Source of the DNA: a virus
IMG/VR virus record: IMGVR_UViG_3300015263_000962
Coordinates: 1-64,000 of that record
Reading direction: 5' to 3' (one strand)
DNA length: 64,000 bases
The first letter of the stretch is position 1; each line of letters opens with the position of its first letter. Below the pieces are notes generated by a model. It was given only the letters and a program-made list of their open reading frames with translations, made no database searches and was not told where the DNA came from. Made by a program: the position numbers and the translations under genes. Below, one piece after another: positions 25,502-33,867 of the stretch.

Positions 25502-25828
25502 CTACACCAAACCCTTCTCTTTGGCGACTGACAGGGCGGCTTGCGCCGGGCCTTCGATCCAGTCGTTTTCGAAAAGCTTTACAGCTTCACAGATGGGACA
25601 AACCGCTTCTGCGGCCATCAGGCTGAGGCCGACGACCCGCAACCCCTGCGAGGAAATCATGTTGTTACAGTCCATCAGAGGATCATAGTCGTTTTCAGCC
25701 CCACGACCCTCCAGTTCTGTGACAATGTTCTTCATGGCATCTTCGCCAGTTTTGGCCCCCAAATGCCCGATGCCCAATTCATCCAGCTTGGCTTTCAGTC
25801 GGTCCCAGTGTGTTTGGCAGATCTGCAT
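25502..25828 (-). CDS. conserved hypothetical protein with two Cys clusters
   Basis: 108 residues from ATG 25828 behind GGAGGAGAACT. It begins MQICQTHWDRLKAKLDELG, contains DYDPLMDCNNM and LSLMAAEAVCPICEAV, and ends in a helix. The CPIC and N-terminal C-x2-H elements suggest a metal site. It is a small family of unknown role. Confidence 0.65.
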   Translation of the reverse strand: MQICQTHWDRLKAKLDELGIGHLGAKTGEDAMKNIVTELEGRGAENDYDPLMDCNNMISSQGLRVVGLSLMAAEAVCPICEAVKLFENDWIEGPAQAALSVAKEKGLV

Positions 25829-26042
25829 AGTTCTCCTCCATGAGTTTGAGGGGTTGAACCCTCTTAAGGTTGAGTTCGACGCCTTGTGGATTGCGAAGAC
25901 GGCCAATCAATGGATCAACGACCACGAATGGCCCATGAGCACAATCGTCTTTATCTCGAATGCGATAGAAGATTCGTTCGCCCGGCTTGAGTTCATCCCA
26001 TGAAACAAGTCGGAACTGCATCTGACATTCAAGCCACACCAT
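25779..26042 (-). CDS. small conserved hypothetical protein
   Basis: 87 residues with GAGGAA six bases before ATG. It has a beta-rich SH3-like pattern: LKPGERIFYRIRD, GPFVVVDPLIG, VELNLKRVQPL. It overlaps the next downstream start by 50 bp. Confidence 0.55.
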   Translation of the reverse strand: MVWLECQMQFRLVSWDELKPGERIFYRIRDKDDCAHGPFVVVDPLIGRLRNPQGVELNLKRVQPLKLMEENYADLPNTLGPTESQAG

Positions 26043-26052
26043 CGCTGATTCC

Positions 26053-26559
26053 TCAGTACACGGTGCTGGCGATCAGTCCTTTGCCGTCTGCACACCATTC
26101 TTCCGCAGTCTTCGTGACCACACTGTTGTCCTCCTGACGTACAGGAAGCACTGTGTCTGATGATAACTGACGCACATCAAACTCGTCAATCTCTTCTTGG
26201 CTCCACTCCGTGATCTCGCCTGTCTTGGGACTACGGAGGGGCTCCAGATGTTGATTCAGAGCGTCCTCACGAGATTCAGCGGCATACCAGTGTTGCTCAC
26301 CATCATCAACTTCATAGACGGCCAGCTTGCGATTCAACCAGTAGTTTTTCATGGTCGGTTCTTCTTTCTTTGTTCTCATATCCCAGAATGGATATTGTTT
26401 GACCCAAATTTCAATCAATCGTTCTTCTACAACAATTGGTTGTTCGGCCCGAGGGCCATCCTTCTCTGCGAACACACATCGAAGGCCATCGTCGTAAACA
26501 GCCATCCCTCGTTTGCACTTCTCGCAAACGAAGTGTTTACGCTCCTCGTCCGTCATCAT
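26053..26559 (-). CDS. zinc-ribbon protein fused to an MKNYWL-type domain
   Basis: 168 residues from ATG behind AGGAG. Residues 10-28 hold a CEKC pair and a later Cys (zinc-ribbon remnant). Residue 70 onward starts MKNYWLNRKLAVYEVDD, the shared N-terminal motif of two other genes here, so this may be a gene fusion, or a second start may be used at about 26352 (GAAGAA ten bases upstream). The C-terminal part has HWYAAESREDALNQHL and is acidic. Confidence 0.6.
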   Translation of the reverse strand: MMTDEERKHFVCEKCKRGMAVYDDGLRCVFAEKDGPRAEQPIVVEERLIEIWVKQYPFWDMRTKKEEPTMKNYWLNRKLAVYEVDDGEQHWYAAESREDALNQHLEPLRSPKTGEITEWSQEEIDEFDVRQLSSDTVLPVRQEDNSVVTKTAEEWCADGKGLIASTVY

Positions 26560-26821
26560 TTTTCTGCTCCTCGACCAGCTTGATTAAGACATCTCCGTGG
26601 CAGAGTTCGTCTCGGTCGCACCAACAACCGAGCACTTTGCCGTCGAGTTCATGGATGTCAGCCAGCAGTTCAGGTTTGAGCCGAATCCACTTCTCGTACA
26701 TCTCCACGGCTTGTTCTCGGGTCCGGTCCTTGCGGATCGGAAATGGGTTGCCCCATTTGCTCCCCCTACCTATGAAGACATCAAAAGGCTCTTTCTGATA
26801 ATGGACTCTGGTTGTTGGCAT
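26537..26821 (-). CDS. DUF4326 protein
   Basis: 94 residues. FIGRGSKWGNPFPI near the start and GKVLGCWCDRDELCHGDVL near the end are the DUF4326 signature, a small domain found in phages and bacteria with conserved Cys/His. Biochemical role unknown. It overlaps both neighbours by a few codons. Confidence 0.8.
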   Translation of the reverse strand: MPTTRVHYQKEPFDVFIGRGSKWGNPFPIRKDRTREQAVEMYEKWIRLKPELLADIHELDGKVLGCWCDRDELCHGDVLIKLVEEQKNDDGRGA

Positions 26822-27011
26822 TTTTCAAATCCTGTGCCCAACGAATAAAGGCGACAGCGATTTCGCAAGCCACCTTGAGCTTGTCGTCGCTGTCGCCTCC
26901 CTCGACTTGTTCTTTAAGACGCTGCACATCATCGTCTTGACCTATTTTTCCGTCAAGTGCAATGCTGACTGCATCAATGATGCGATGGTCACGATCTGAC
27001 GCAATTTTCAC
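26781..27011 (-). CDS. small hypothetical protein, GTG start
   Basis: 76 residues from GTG 27011, six bases after AAGGG. Upstream in-frame codons overlap the preceding gene and read as noise. It is a charged helix (VQRLKEQVEGGDSDDKL) and then VACEIAVAFIRWAQDL. It overlaps the previous gene by 23 bp and the next by 41 bp. Confidence 0.5.
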   Translation of the reverse strand: MKIASDRDHRIIDAVSIALDGKIGQDDDVQRLKEQVEGGDSDDKLKVACEIAVAFIRWAQDLKNANNQSPLSERAF

Positions 27012-27396
27012 GATTGACCCTTTCTGCTTTGACCATCCGTTGCTCGATTTCCTTGATGTGTTCGAACAACTGGAGAGGAACTGCAATGACGTTGCAGTTC
27101 TTGGCGGCTTCTGTTTCTGCCTCCTCCTTGGTGCCGACACCATCCCAGCCTCTTTTCCAAGATAGGCCCATCTTGCCGGGGAAGATTGTCGTCCACTCCT
27201 TGAAGACAGGTTCTTGTATGTTCCTTATGAGAACCGGCCCAATGGCGTTCAGTTCGTCTGGATACAGTTTGTGGGTGGCGGCGTGCTCGTAGGCCATCTG
27301 CCAGATAGGGTCGGTGGCTACATCATCTCTGAGCCGGAAAGTCTCTCTGAAGTTCTTCTCGTGCTCGGGGCTGGCTGGAATTTGTTCTCGTCGCAT
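26989..27396 (-). CDS. hypothetical protein
   Basis: 135 residues with AAGGAGGAG directly before ATG. A charged N-terminus is followed by IWQMAYEHAATHKLYPDEL, WTTIFPGKMGLSWKRGWDG and a helical C-terminus. No family is recognised. It is the first gene of the tightly overlapped minus operon down to 25502. Confidence 0.6.
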   Translation of the reverse strand: MRREQIPASPEHEKNFRETFRLRDDVATDPIWQMAYEHAATHKLYPDELNAIGPVLIRNIQEPVFKEWTTIFPGKMGLSWKRGWDGVGTKEEAETEAAKNCNVIAVPLQLFEHIKEIEQRMVKAERVNRENCVRS

Positions 27397-27494
27397 GGCT
27401 CCTCCTTAAAGAACTCTTTGTATCGGAATCTTTCAGAAAGCACAAGATCATCCAGACAAGCATAAATAATGAAACGTACCACAAGGAGCTTAAA

Positions 27495-27923
27495 ATGGCA
27501 CACAAGGAACCAATGTCGCTGGAAGACCTACCCCAACATCTCAAATCCGTCAGAGCACACGGAGAAACAGGAAGTGCGCCTGTTGTTGGTATGGGCCAGA
27601 TCATCGTGCCTAAGAAATCGTTCGGATGGACCAAGGCCCTGTTCGCCATGATCATGTTCATGACGCTGAGCATCGGTGGCCTTGTGACCTACAACGCCGT
27701 CACACCTCAACATCTGACTGTCATTGTGGGGCTCGAACAAAGTGCCGACCCATCTCAAACGATCTCAAGGATCGTCTCAGACAGTGGAGGCGAGATCATC
27801 GCTGTGAAGCAGAAGGAAGATTCTGTGTACGAAGTCAAGGTATCCACGCACAAGAGCAAGAATTCGTTCTTGGAGTGGTTGCGTAAAGACAAAGATGTCA
27901 AGAAGGCTTCGCTGGAAGATTAG
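27495..27923 (+). CDS. membrane-anchored protein, LTVIV paralogue B
   Basis: 142 residues. A ~45-residue cytoplasmic N-terminus, one membrane helix (about 49-66) and an extracytoplasmic domain. It aligns with the 22466-22786 product: HLTVIVGLEQSADPSQTI, IVSDSGGEIIAVKQKE, YEVKVSTHKSKNSFLEWL and VKKASLED. That paralogue lacks the N-terminal extension. A TAAATAAT box lies 14 bases upstream of ATG. Confidence 0.7.
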   Translation: MAHKEPMSLEDLPQHLKSVRAHGETGSAPVVGMGQIIVPKKSFGWTKALFAMIMFMTLSIGGLVTYNAVTPQHLTVIVGLEQSADPSQTISRIVSDSGGEIIAVKQKEDSVYEVKVSTHKSKNSFLEWLRKDKDVKKASLED

Positions 27924-28162
27924 TCTCTTCGAATGATGTGTCCTTCGTCATCGAATTGAATCGGGTGCTCTTGGCACCACTGATCGACACACTCGAAATG
28001 CAGATAGCCGGTGTCGAATCCAGACACCATGCGAGCCATCACTGGCTCTGTCATACATCTCTTCCCGCATTGATCGCAAGGAATGTCAACCGGCCACGTC
28101 AGGATGGCTGTGAGGATTGTCAGTAATCCGACTGACAACCAGACTTTCTTTCTTAATGTCAT
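27920..28162 (-). CDS. small membrane protein with Cys pair
   Basis: 80 residues from ATG 28162 (AAGGAG, seven bases), with two upstream in-frame ATGs lacking sites. An N-terminal membrane helix (WLSVGLLTILTAILTW) is followed by IPCDQCGKRCM and FECVDQWCQEH, a four- to six-Cys probable zinc site. It overlaps the convergent LTVIV gene by four bases. Confidence 0.6.
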   Translation of the reverse strand: MTLRKKVWLSVGLLTILTAILTWPVDIPCDQCGKRCMTEPVMARMVSGFDTGYLHFECVDQWCQEHPIQFDDEGHIIRRD

Positions 28163-28197
28163 AGGAAACTCCTTTGACATATAAGAGTCTGTCCAAC

Positions 28198-28227
28198 AAA
28201 AAAGCCCAGCCATTGCTGGCTGGGCTT
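28198..28227 (-). terminator. terminator of the head-gene operon
   Basis: AAGCCCAGCCA / TGGCTGGGCTT with a TTGC loop, then TTTTTT in the minus direction, directly after the capsid gene. Confidence 0.9.
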
Positions 28228-28256
28228 CTTGTTTTCTTTGCCTCTCACATCATGGG

Positions 28257-29711
28257 TTAGATGATGAAGTTGGCGATGCTCATGCGTGCGTAGAACTTCG
28301 CACCTTCACGGAGCAGCTTCTTGCCGTAGCGGGTCAGAATACCCTTGCGTGGGCAGAAGGATTCAGGATCAAGCACCACAGGTGTCTGTGTCAGCGGGAC
28401 GTATGGGCAGTAGAAGTAGCCCGAGTCCATGTAGCTGTCGCCCTTGTAACCCAAAAGGATCTGGCCTTGTGGGAACAGCGGGTCTTTGTACAGACGCCAT
28501 CTGTTGTTGATCGTACCGACGTACTGGATACCCAGCGACGAGGTGAACGTCTCAGATGGTGCTGGTGCGAAACCTGCGGTTGCCGTTTCGAAGACGGACG
28601 CAACTTCAGGCGAAGTGACGAGCCAGTTACATCCGCCACGGAGGGTCTTACGATGCACGACGTTCGAAACTTCGACGACCTTGACATACAGCGACTCGTA
28701 CTTTTCCTTGATGGTGTCACCGAGGGCTGTGTTGAAGTCCCACACAGCGATAGTACCGGCGTTGTTGCGGAGGTCTGTAAGAACCTCACGGTCGATTTCG
28801 AGGTTGATTTCCTGAGCCAAAACGGCTGTCAGTTCTGCCTCAGCGTCAAGGTTGTGCTGGGATCGGAGATCCTGCTGAGCTTCGTAGCTCCAGACAGCCT
28901 TCAGCTTGCGGGTCTTGGCGGCGATTTCTTCGCTTTCGACCACGAGGTTCACTTCAGGAAGATCCTGATTGCACTCCATGTTGTACTCGTAGCTCATGAC
29001 GAGGTGGTTCGGGCCGGGAGCAACGTCCCATCCGATGGTGACTTCGCCAGTCACGAGGTCCAACGTACCGCTCGTCGGGTTCGATGTCGGAGCACCGATA
29101 GCCGAGAAGCTGAAGGTTCCGTTCTCTGCAACAACATAGGTTGCGACGGCGACCGAACCATCATAGACAGTACCGGTCATGGTGCCTGCGAGAACAGGAG
29201 TGTGCTCCAGCGGAGCGAAAATGGATGTCAGGTCATCGCCAGCGTCAGTGCTGGAAGTTTCGTTCTGCACGAATTGATGCGTGTAGAAGATTTCCAAGTT
29301 GCCATCACCGGATGCCAACTGCTGGAGCGATGTCACGTCGTCCGTTGGGAAGCCGCTTGGTGTCAGGTCGGCACCTCGCATTCCGCCCTTATTGGACGAG
29401 TAGCGGAAACGCAGGTAGTACACCAGACCAGTCGGGCCGAGCAATGGCTGGACCGAGACGATCTTGTTGGCGATCAACTGCGGGTAGATTCTGCGAACCA
29501 GCGGAATGCTGATTCTCTTGAACTGGGCGATGTCCCCAGTATCCGTCATCGCCTCATTCATAAGGCGTTGGTTTTCAAGAAGCACGGCGGCAGCGGCACG
29601 CTCTGTTCGGTTTGTGATGCCATCAAGCATCGACTTGCCGTTTCTCAGCGGACGTGACCAGCGGGCTTCAATCTGACGGGCTTCGTTAAGATATCTTGCG
29701 TTAAAAGACAT
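28257..29711 (-). CDS. gp23: T4 gp23-type major capsid protein
   Basis: 484 residues, close to the ~520 of T4 gp23. Conserved stretches are PLVRRIYPQLIANKIVSVQP (about 70-89), GPTGLVYYLRF, KTRKLKAVWSYEAQQDL (about 278-294), AELTAVLAQEINLEIDREVL and CNWLVTSPEVASVF. The fold should be HK97-like. In T4 the N-terminal ~65 residues are removed by gp21, and a matching region is present before LVRRIYP. Transcribed after the protease and scaffold genes, as in T4. Confidence 0.95.
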   Translation of the reverse strand: MSFNARYLNEARQIEARWSRPLRNGKSMLDGITNRTERAAAAVLLENQRLMNEAMTDTGDIAQFKRISIPLVRRIYPQLIANKIVSVQPLLGPTGLVYYLRFRYSSNKGGMRGADLTPSGFPTDDVTSLQQLASGDGNLEIFYTHQFVQNETSSTDAGDDLTSIFAPLEHTPVLAGTMTGTVYDGSVAVATYVVAENGTFSFSAIGAPTSNPTSGTLDLVTGEVTIGWDVAPGPNHLVMSYEYNMECNQDLPEVNLVVESEEIAAKTRKLKAVWSYEAQQDLRSQHNLDAEAELTAVLAQEINLEIDREVLTDLRNNAGTIAVWDFNTALGDTIKEKYESLYVKVVEVSNVVHRKTLRGGCNWLVTSPEVASVFETATAGFAPAPSETFTSSLGIQYVGTINNRWRLYKDPLFPQGQILLGYKGDSYMDSGYFYCPYVPLTQTPVVLDPESFCPRKGILTRYGKKLLREGAKFYARMSIANFII

Positions 29712-29723
29712 TTGGTCTCCTTA

Positions 29724-30629
29724 TTAAGCCTCTTGAATTCCAGAAAGAACTAGAAGATCGTTCAAGTGATCAGAGCCTTCCATCAGCGTCTCATCATTCT
29801 TGCTCGATTTTTGTGCAGCCGGATTGACGTATTCATTAAGAATGTCTCCGTCATTAGCGGCTCTATGCCCACGCCCACTTGCATTCTGTGCCTTGCTCGC
29901 TCTTTCTTTTCTTCCAACCTTCGAAGCTTCAGTGATAAGCTGGTTTGCAGCCTGTACTTGCTCGTTCAGTTTGTTGTTCTGTGACGAAAGCTTCACATTG
30001 CGTGCTTCCACGATTCTCATCTGGGCTCTCATCTGTTCGATCTGAGAATGTGCTTCTTCGAGCTTCGAAGAGGCAACGCCGTTGAGATCGTCACGGTCCA
30101 TGTAGTCGGACAGGATTTCGGCCATCTTGGCGACGGCTACACGCTGTTCCGAAAGGGATGGATCGTTAAGAATGTCACGCTTTGCGTGCTCGTAGATTTC
30201 GGATTCCTGAAGGTTCAAGAACTCATCGACCTTATCGACCATGAAGTCCTTCATTTCCTTCAGCTTGTTGTCGAACTCGTCATACAGTTCGACTTCGATG
30301 TTTCCGTTCTTGCCCTTCTCCTTCTGGAGTTCCTGATAGGCTTCTTCAAAGCCTTCTTCAAGAGCGGACTCGAATTCTTCTCGTTGCTCATCAATTCTCT
30401 TCATCAGAGAACCGATGATTTCATAAGCTTGCTGATATCCAGCTTCAGCGATGGCTTCGTCGGCTTGCTTTTCTTCAGCAAGCTGTTCGTAAGCTTCATC
30501 AAGCTTCGTTTGGAATTCAGACTTGAGTTCGTTGTAGTTCTCGGCCATCAATTCTTCGACGGCCTTGGCAACCTCACTCACTTGATTCTCTGGGAGAATA
30601 CTCTTCAGTGCTTCGGTGATTCTGTCCAT
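29724..30629 (-). CDS. gp22: T4 gp22-type prohead core scaffold
   Basis: 301 residues from ATG 30629, which overlaps the protease stop. It is almost entirely charged coiled coil (Glu/Lys-rich, with ELQKEKGKNG and IEVELYDEFDN), as in gp22. The position between protease and capsid genes is as in T4. It is expected to form the prohead core and to be degraded by gp21. The C-terminus is less coiled and Asn/Ser-rich. Confidence 0.85.
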   Translation of the reverse strand: MDRITEALKSILPENQVSEVAKAVEELMAENYNELKSEFQTKLDEAYEQLAEEKQADEAIAEAGYQQAYEIIGSLMKRIDEQREEFESALEEGFEEAYQELQKEKGKNGNIEVELYDEFDNKLKEMKDFMVDKVDEFLNLQESEIYEHAKRDILNDPSLSEQRVAVAKMAEILSDYMDRDDLNGVASSKLEEAHSQIEQMRAQMRIVEARNVKLSSQNNKLNEQVQAANQLITEASKVGRKERASKAQNASGRGHRAANDGDILNEYVNPAAQKSSKNDETLMEGSDHLNDLLVLSGIQEA

Positions 30630-31330
30630 TAGCCTAACCTCGACTTGTACTTCTGTGTTTGAGATTTCACAATGCCGCCCAAACAAGCGATAAGTGCTTC
30701 TTTGTTAATCGTATCTATGCAGCTACTCTCAGATTTAATATCCGATTTCGAAGATACGACTCTTTCCAGTGGTCTCGCATCCGCCCGTGGAGGAGCCACA
30801 CTCTCTTTCGCAACAACTTTCTCTTGGAAAGCGGCAAACGTCGAAGGGTCAGCAACAGCGTCAAAGGTGATAAGCTTGTAGCTTTCGCCAATAACTAAGA
30901 TGCCATCTTCGTTGGTCGATCCGTTTCCTACACCTCTCGAACTAATTCCGACTCTCACGCCATCATCGATCAAAGCTTTAAGAACTTTGCCGTGAGGTGT
31001 GTTCAAGATCTCGCCTTCGCCCATCAGCACATTGCCTTCCCACCAGAGGCGAGTAACAATGTGTGAAGCATTGGCATAGTGAATGATGCTATCCGTAGGG
31101 TGATCGAGTTCACCGATCAAACTTCTACCGTCGATTGCTTCTTGAAGGCGTTTCACGCTTTCATCAAGGACGGCAAACGGATACATTCTCTTGTTTTTGT
31201 TGACTGCTTCTGCCTCTTGGAATTTCCCTCGGAACTTCACGAGCCCACGAGAGCTTTTCGTGGACTCAGTGAGTTCGAATTCAAAACCAGAGTGCGTGCA
31301 ACAATCAACGAGTAACATTTGTTGCTCCAT
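30629..31330 (-). CDS. gp21: T4 gp21-type prohead maturation protease
   Basis: 233 residues. NKNKRMYPFAVLDESV, LIGELDHPTDS with H77, VGISSRGVG with Ser130/131 and FDAVADPS give the serine-protease core of prohead proteases. It cleaves scaffold, capsid protein and internal proteins during maturation, in T4 after (L/I)xE sequences. Its presence makes the leader-sequence hypothesis testable. Confidence 0.92.
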   Translation of the reverse strand: MEQQMLLVDCCTHSGFEFELTESTKSSRGLVKFRGKFQEAEAVNKNKRMYPFAVLDESVKRLQEAIDGRSLIGELDHPTDSIIHYANASHIVTRLWWEGNVLMGEGEILNTPHGKVLKALIDDGVRVGISSRGVGNGSTNEDGILVIGESYKLITFDAVADPSTFAAFQEKVVAKESVAPPRADARPLERVVSSKSDIKSESSCIDTINKEALIACLGGIVKSQTQKYKSRLG

Positions 31331-31349
31331 GTTGCTTACTCCTTAATGA

Positions 31350-33086
31350 TTAGCGATCCACAACCAGATCAGTTTCTTTGCCGTCTTTCATCTTGTAGCC
31401 CTTGCCACCAACTCCACCGGCTTCCTTCGGAACGTATGGATTCTGGAGATCAGGCCATGTGTCGCCAGAACTCCACGTTGAGTGGTGCTGGCCTGTGGCT
31501 TCTTTGTCCACGCCCTTTTCGCCCTTCATGGTGTAGTCACCGAATGGCTTCGGAACGTATGGGTTCTTAAGCTTCGGGAACACGTCCCCGCCGCCGACTT
31601 GACCCCAACTGTTGTTCCGCATGGTCTTGGCGTTCTTGCCACCCTTGTAGTTGTGATTGTCCTGTCCAATGGCAGGAGCCTGATCACCCCATTCGCCTTC
31701 ATGACGGCCAGCGACGGCAGGAACCTTTGCGTTCTTAGCCATCTGCGGGTGATCGCCCGAGACTGTCAGGTGTGGCTTGTTGGAGACATTCCACTTCTCA
31801 GAAGCACCTTCAACATTGGCTTCCAGAAGCTTCTTGACCCAAGATGCAGCTTCGTGTGCAACGCCCAGATCTGGTCTGAGTTCACCATTGAGGATGTCAG
31901 CGATCTCGTTGAGATACATTGCTGCGCCTCGCTTGATGTCTGCGTTGCCGTCTGCTTCGCCGATCTTGTAGACTCTCTCCAAAGACTCATACAAGTCGGA
32001 GAATGCCTTGCGTTCCAGACCGAAACGCTGATCCAGCGATGGATAGAATTGGTGAACAACACCTTGGAAGTGGTCATAAGGATCTTGTCCAGATTCGCAC
32101 TTCGGAGCACCTGCCAGAGCCAAGATCTCTTGGACCTTTTCTCGGTAGCAGTTCTGTGCATGTCGCAGAATTCCTTCTGCCATGAAAGCACAGTGTTGGT
32201 CGTCATAGTTCTTGACGCCGATGTTTTCGAGTGCTTCAGCAACGATGTCGGCCAGTTCGGTCTGCGTAACCATCAAAAGCTGAGGGTACGACTTTGCGAT
32301 GTGGTCGAGGGCTTCTTCCAAACCTTCTTGATCAGAGAAAGCGTTCTGCTGCTTAAGCTGTGCAATCGCTGCGCAGAACTTCTGTTCGCTGGTCAATGCC
32401 GGAACCGACGAACGAACGTCATGGTTCTTAGCATTTGGAACAACCCAGTTGAAACTCTTGATGCGAGCTTCGTTGCGAGCTTCATTTGTAGGAATTCGCA
32501 GGTCTGTCACGTTGCCCTTCTCGTCTCGCTTGGCAACAGACTCAGAAAGAGCAGGACCATTACGCATGTAATCAACGTAGTCCAGCACGTTTTGAGCGGT
32601 GACATATACGTCTTTCAAACCAGCACGGTCACAAGCTTCCACAACTGCTTCTCGAAGAGTAGCTTCTTTCACTGCTTGTGCTGCTTTGGTGTTCTTCTGT
32701 GGCTTTCCTTCATTCCAGTGAACCATCTCAAGATAGTTCTTGAACAGGTTTTTGGCTTTTGCGTGGTCGTCCACCAATACGGCATCGATCATTTCAGAAA
32801 GTGCTTCTCGCATCTTGCCCTTGCGGCTGGACTCGTCGATGACGAGTTCTTCGATGTTGCTGAAGGTGACATGATCATTCTTGATTTCGTATCCGGCGTG
32901 GACGAAGGTTTTCTGTGGTGTTTGATAAACCACAGTGCTTTCATTGAAGCACTTCAGTCCCAGTTGTCCTTTGCCCAACGTCTTTGTGAGAATGTGTTCG
33001 GCTTCGACTAACTCACGCTCAGCCGTAGTAACTGATGTCTTTTCGATTTGATCGAAGGCATCTTGCTTAATGAGTTTTCGTCTCAT
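31350..33086 (-). CDS. head-region protein with C-terminal repeats, putative virion protein
   Basis: 578 residues in the head operon, between portal and protease. The first ~420 residues are helical and charged. The C-terminal ~140 are Gly/Asn/Pro-rich with a duplicated unit: FPKLKNPYVPKPFGDYTMKG and WPDLQNPYVPKEAGGVGGKG. I recognise no domain. By position it is likely a head component or internal protein. The 168 bp 5' region has a TTCGGC/GCCGAA stem near 33140-33157. Confidence 0.65.
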   Translation of the reverse strand: MRRKLIKQDAFDQIEKTSVTTAERELVEAEHILTKTLGKGQLGLKCFNESTVVYQTPQKTFVHAGYEIKNDHVTFSNIEELVIDESSRKGKMREALSEMIDAVLVDDHAKAKNLFKNYLEMVHWNEGKPQKNTKAAQAVKEATLREAVVEACDRAGLKDVYVTAQNVLDYVDYMRNGPALSESVAKRDEKGNVTDLRIPTNEARNEARIKSFNWVVPNAKNHDVRSSVPALTSEQKFCAAIAQLKQQNAFSDQEGLEEALDHIAKSYPQLLMVTQTELADIVAEALENIGVKNYDDQHCAFMAEGILRHAQNCYREKVQEILALAGAPKCESGQDPYDHFQGVVHQFYPSLDQRFGLERKAFSDLYESLERVYKIGEADGNADIKRGAAMYLNEIADILNGELRPDLGVAHEAASWVKKLLEANVEGASEKWNVSNKPHLTVSGDHPQMAKNAKVPAVAGRHEGEWGDQAPAIGQDNHNYKGGKNAKTMRNNSWGQVGGGDVFPKLKNPYVPKPFGDYTMKGEKGVDKEATGQHHSTWSSGDTWPDLQNPYVPKEAGGVGGKGYKMKDGKETDLVVDR

Positions 33087-33253
33087 GGTTTTTAACTCCT
33101 CGACTTCTTGTGTTTTGGCATCACTACAGCTTGTGAATTTTCGGCTATCAGGCCGAATAGGCTCGAAATCGGGGTCACACCACCGTAAATACTCGATGCC
33201 TACTATATCTAAGTATGCAGGACGACCTGATTTTTGATAAGAAAGAGGCTCAA

Positions 33254-33610
33254 ATGTCGATGTGGACCAAGTGGAAAAAGAGAAGGGATCTTACAGAAGG
33301 TCTTGGCGAAGGTGGCAGCCCTGTAGATAGTTTCAAATTTAATACAGGGGGCGACGGACACGCCGAAGACTATGAACACATTCAGCACGAATTGTTCTCA
33401 ATCGTTATGTCCAAATACCCCGATGAAACTATGCAATTTCTCGATGGAATTGCCCAACGAGGAGATGAGGAAGTCCTCAATCTTCTGAGAAAATTGCAAC
33501 AGGAACCATCTATGGGTGATGAAGATGGCAACACGCCACGGAACCCACCCGAAGTTGTGCCTCCTGCCTCAGATACCGGTCACTCTGACTTCGGCGGCGG
33601 CGAAGAATGA
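33254..33610 (+). CDS. leader-bearing small protein
   Basis: 118 residues from ATG 33254 (GAGG, six bases). The start MSMWTKWKKRRDLTEGLGEGG fits the leader pattern loosely and includes an LTE|G sequence of T4 gp21 cleavage type. The remainder is acidic and Gly/Pro-rich and contains HELFSIVMSKYPDE and LNLLRKLQQEP. It converges on the zinc-binding gene with a 31 bp overlap. Confidence 0.6.
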   Translation: MSMWTKWKKRRDLTEGLGEGGSPVDSFKFNTGGDGHAEDYEHIQHELFSIVMSKYPDETMQFLDGIAQRGDEEVLNLLRKLQQEPSMGDEDGNTPRNPPEVVPPASDTGHSDFGGGEE

Positions 33611-33867
33611 TTACTCGGGCGCAGCCAGTGATCTCTGATCTCCATCAACGATGTTGTATCAAGAGGGCAGCCCAGCGACTCTGGCAATAACGTGTCCATC
33701 GTACACTTGGGGCAAAGAGCCGTCTCGTCATCATCGGTCCACAAATCGATGTCCTCTACCTGAATAACTTCAAGGCAGTTGTAGCAACCACAGACCTGTG
33801 ATTGCAGAACTGCCTCTCTGTTTTTGAAGGCATACATCGGTGCTTTTCTAATGTATTCCTCGCTCAT
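33580..33867 (-). CDS. zinc-binding conserved hypothetical protein
   Basis: 95 residues. CGCYNC followed by LWTDDDETALCPKC is a zinc site that recurs in a small family I know only as hypothetical. Its start shares bases with the portal stop, so it is co-translated with portal. The C-terminus, SSPPPKSE, lies in the overlap with the opposite gene. Confidence 0.7.
   Translation of the reverse strand: MSEEYIRKAPMYAFKNREAVLQSQVCGCYNCLEVIQVEDIDLWTDDDETALCPKCTMDTLLPESLGCPLDTTSLMEIRDHWLRPSNHSSPPPKSE

Noticed and set aside
28467-29657. 396-residue plus-strand frame opposite the capsid gene
   Set aside because: It is an antisense shadow of a certain gp23 homologue, without a ribosome binding site.
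31482-33011. 509-residue plus-strand frame opposite the head-region gene
   Set aside because: Antisense shadow; Cys/Val/Leu-rich noise with no domain, and the minus frame fits the operon.
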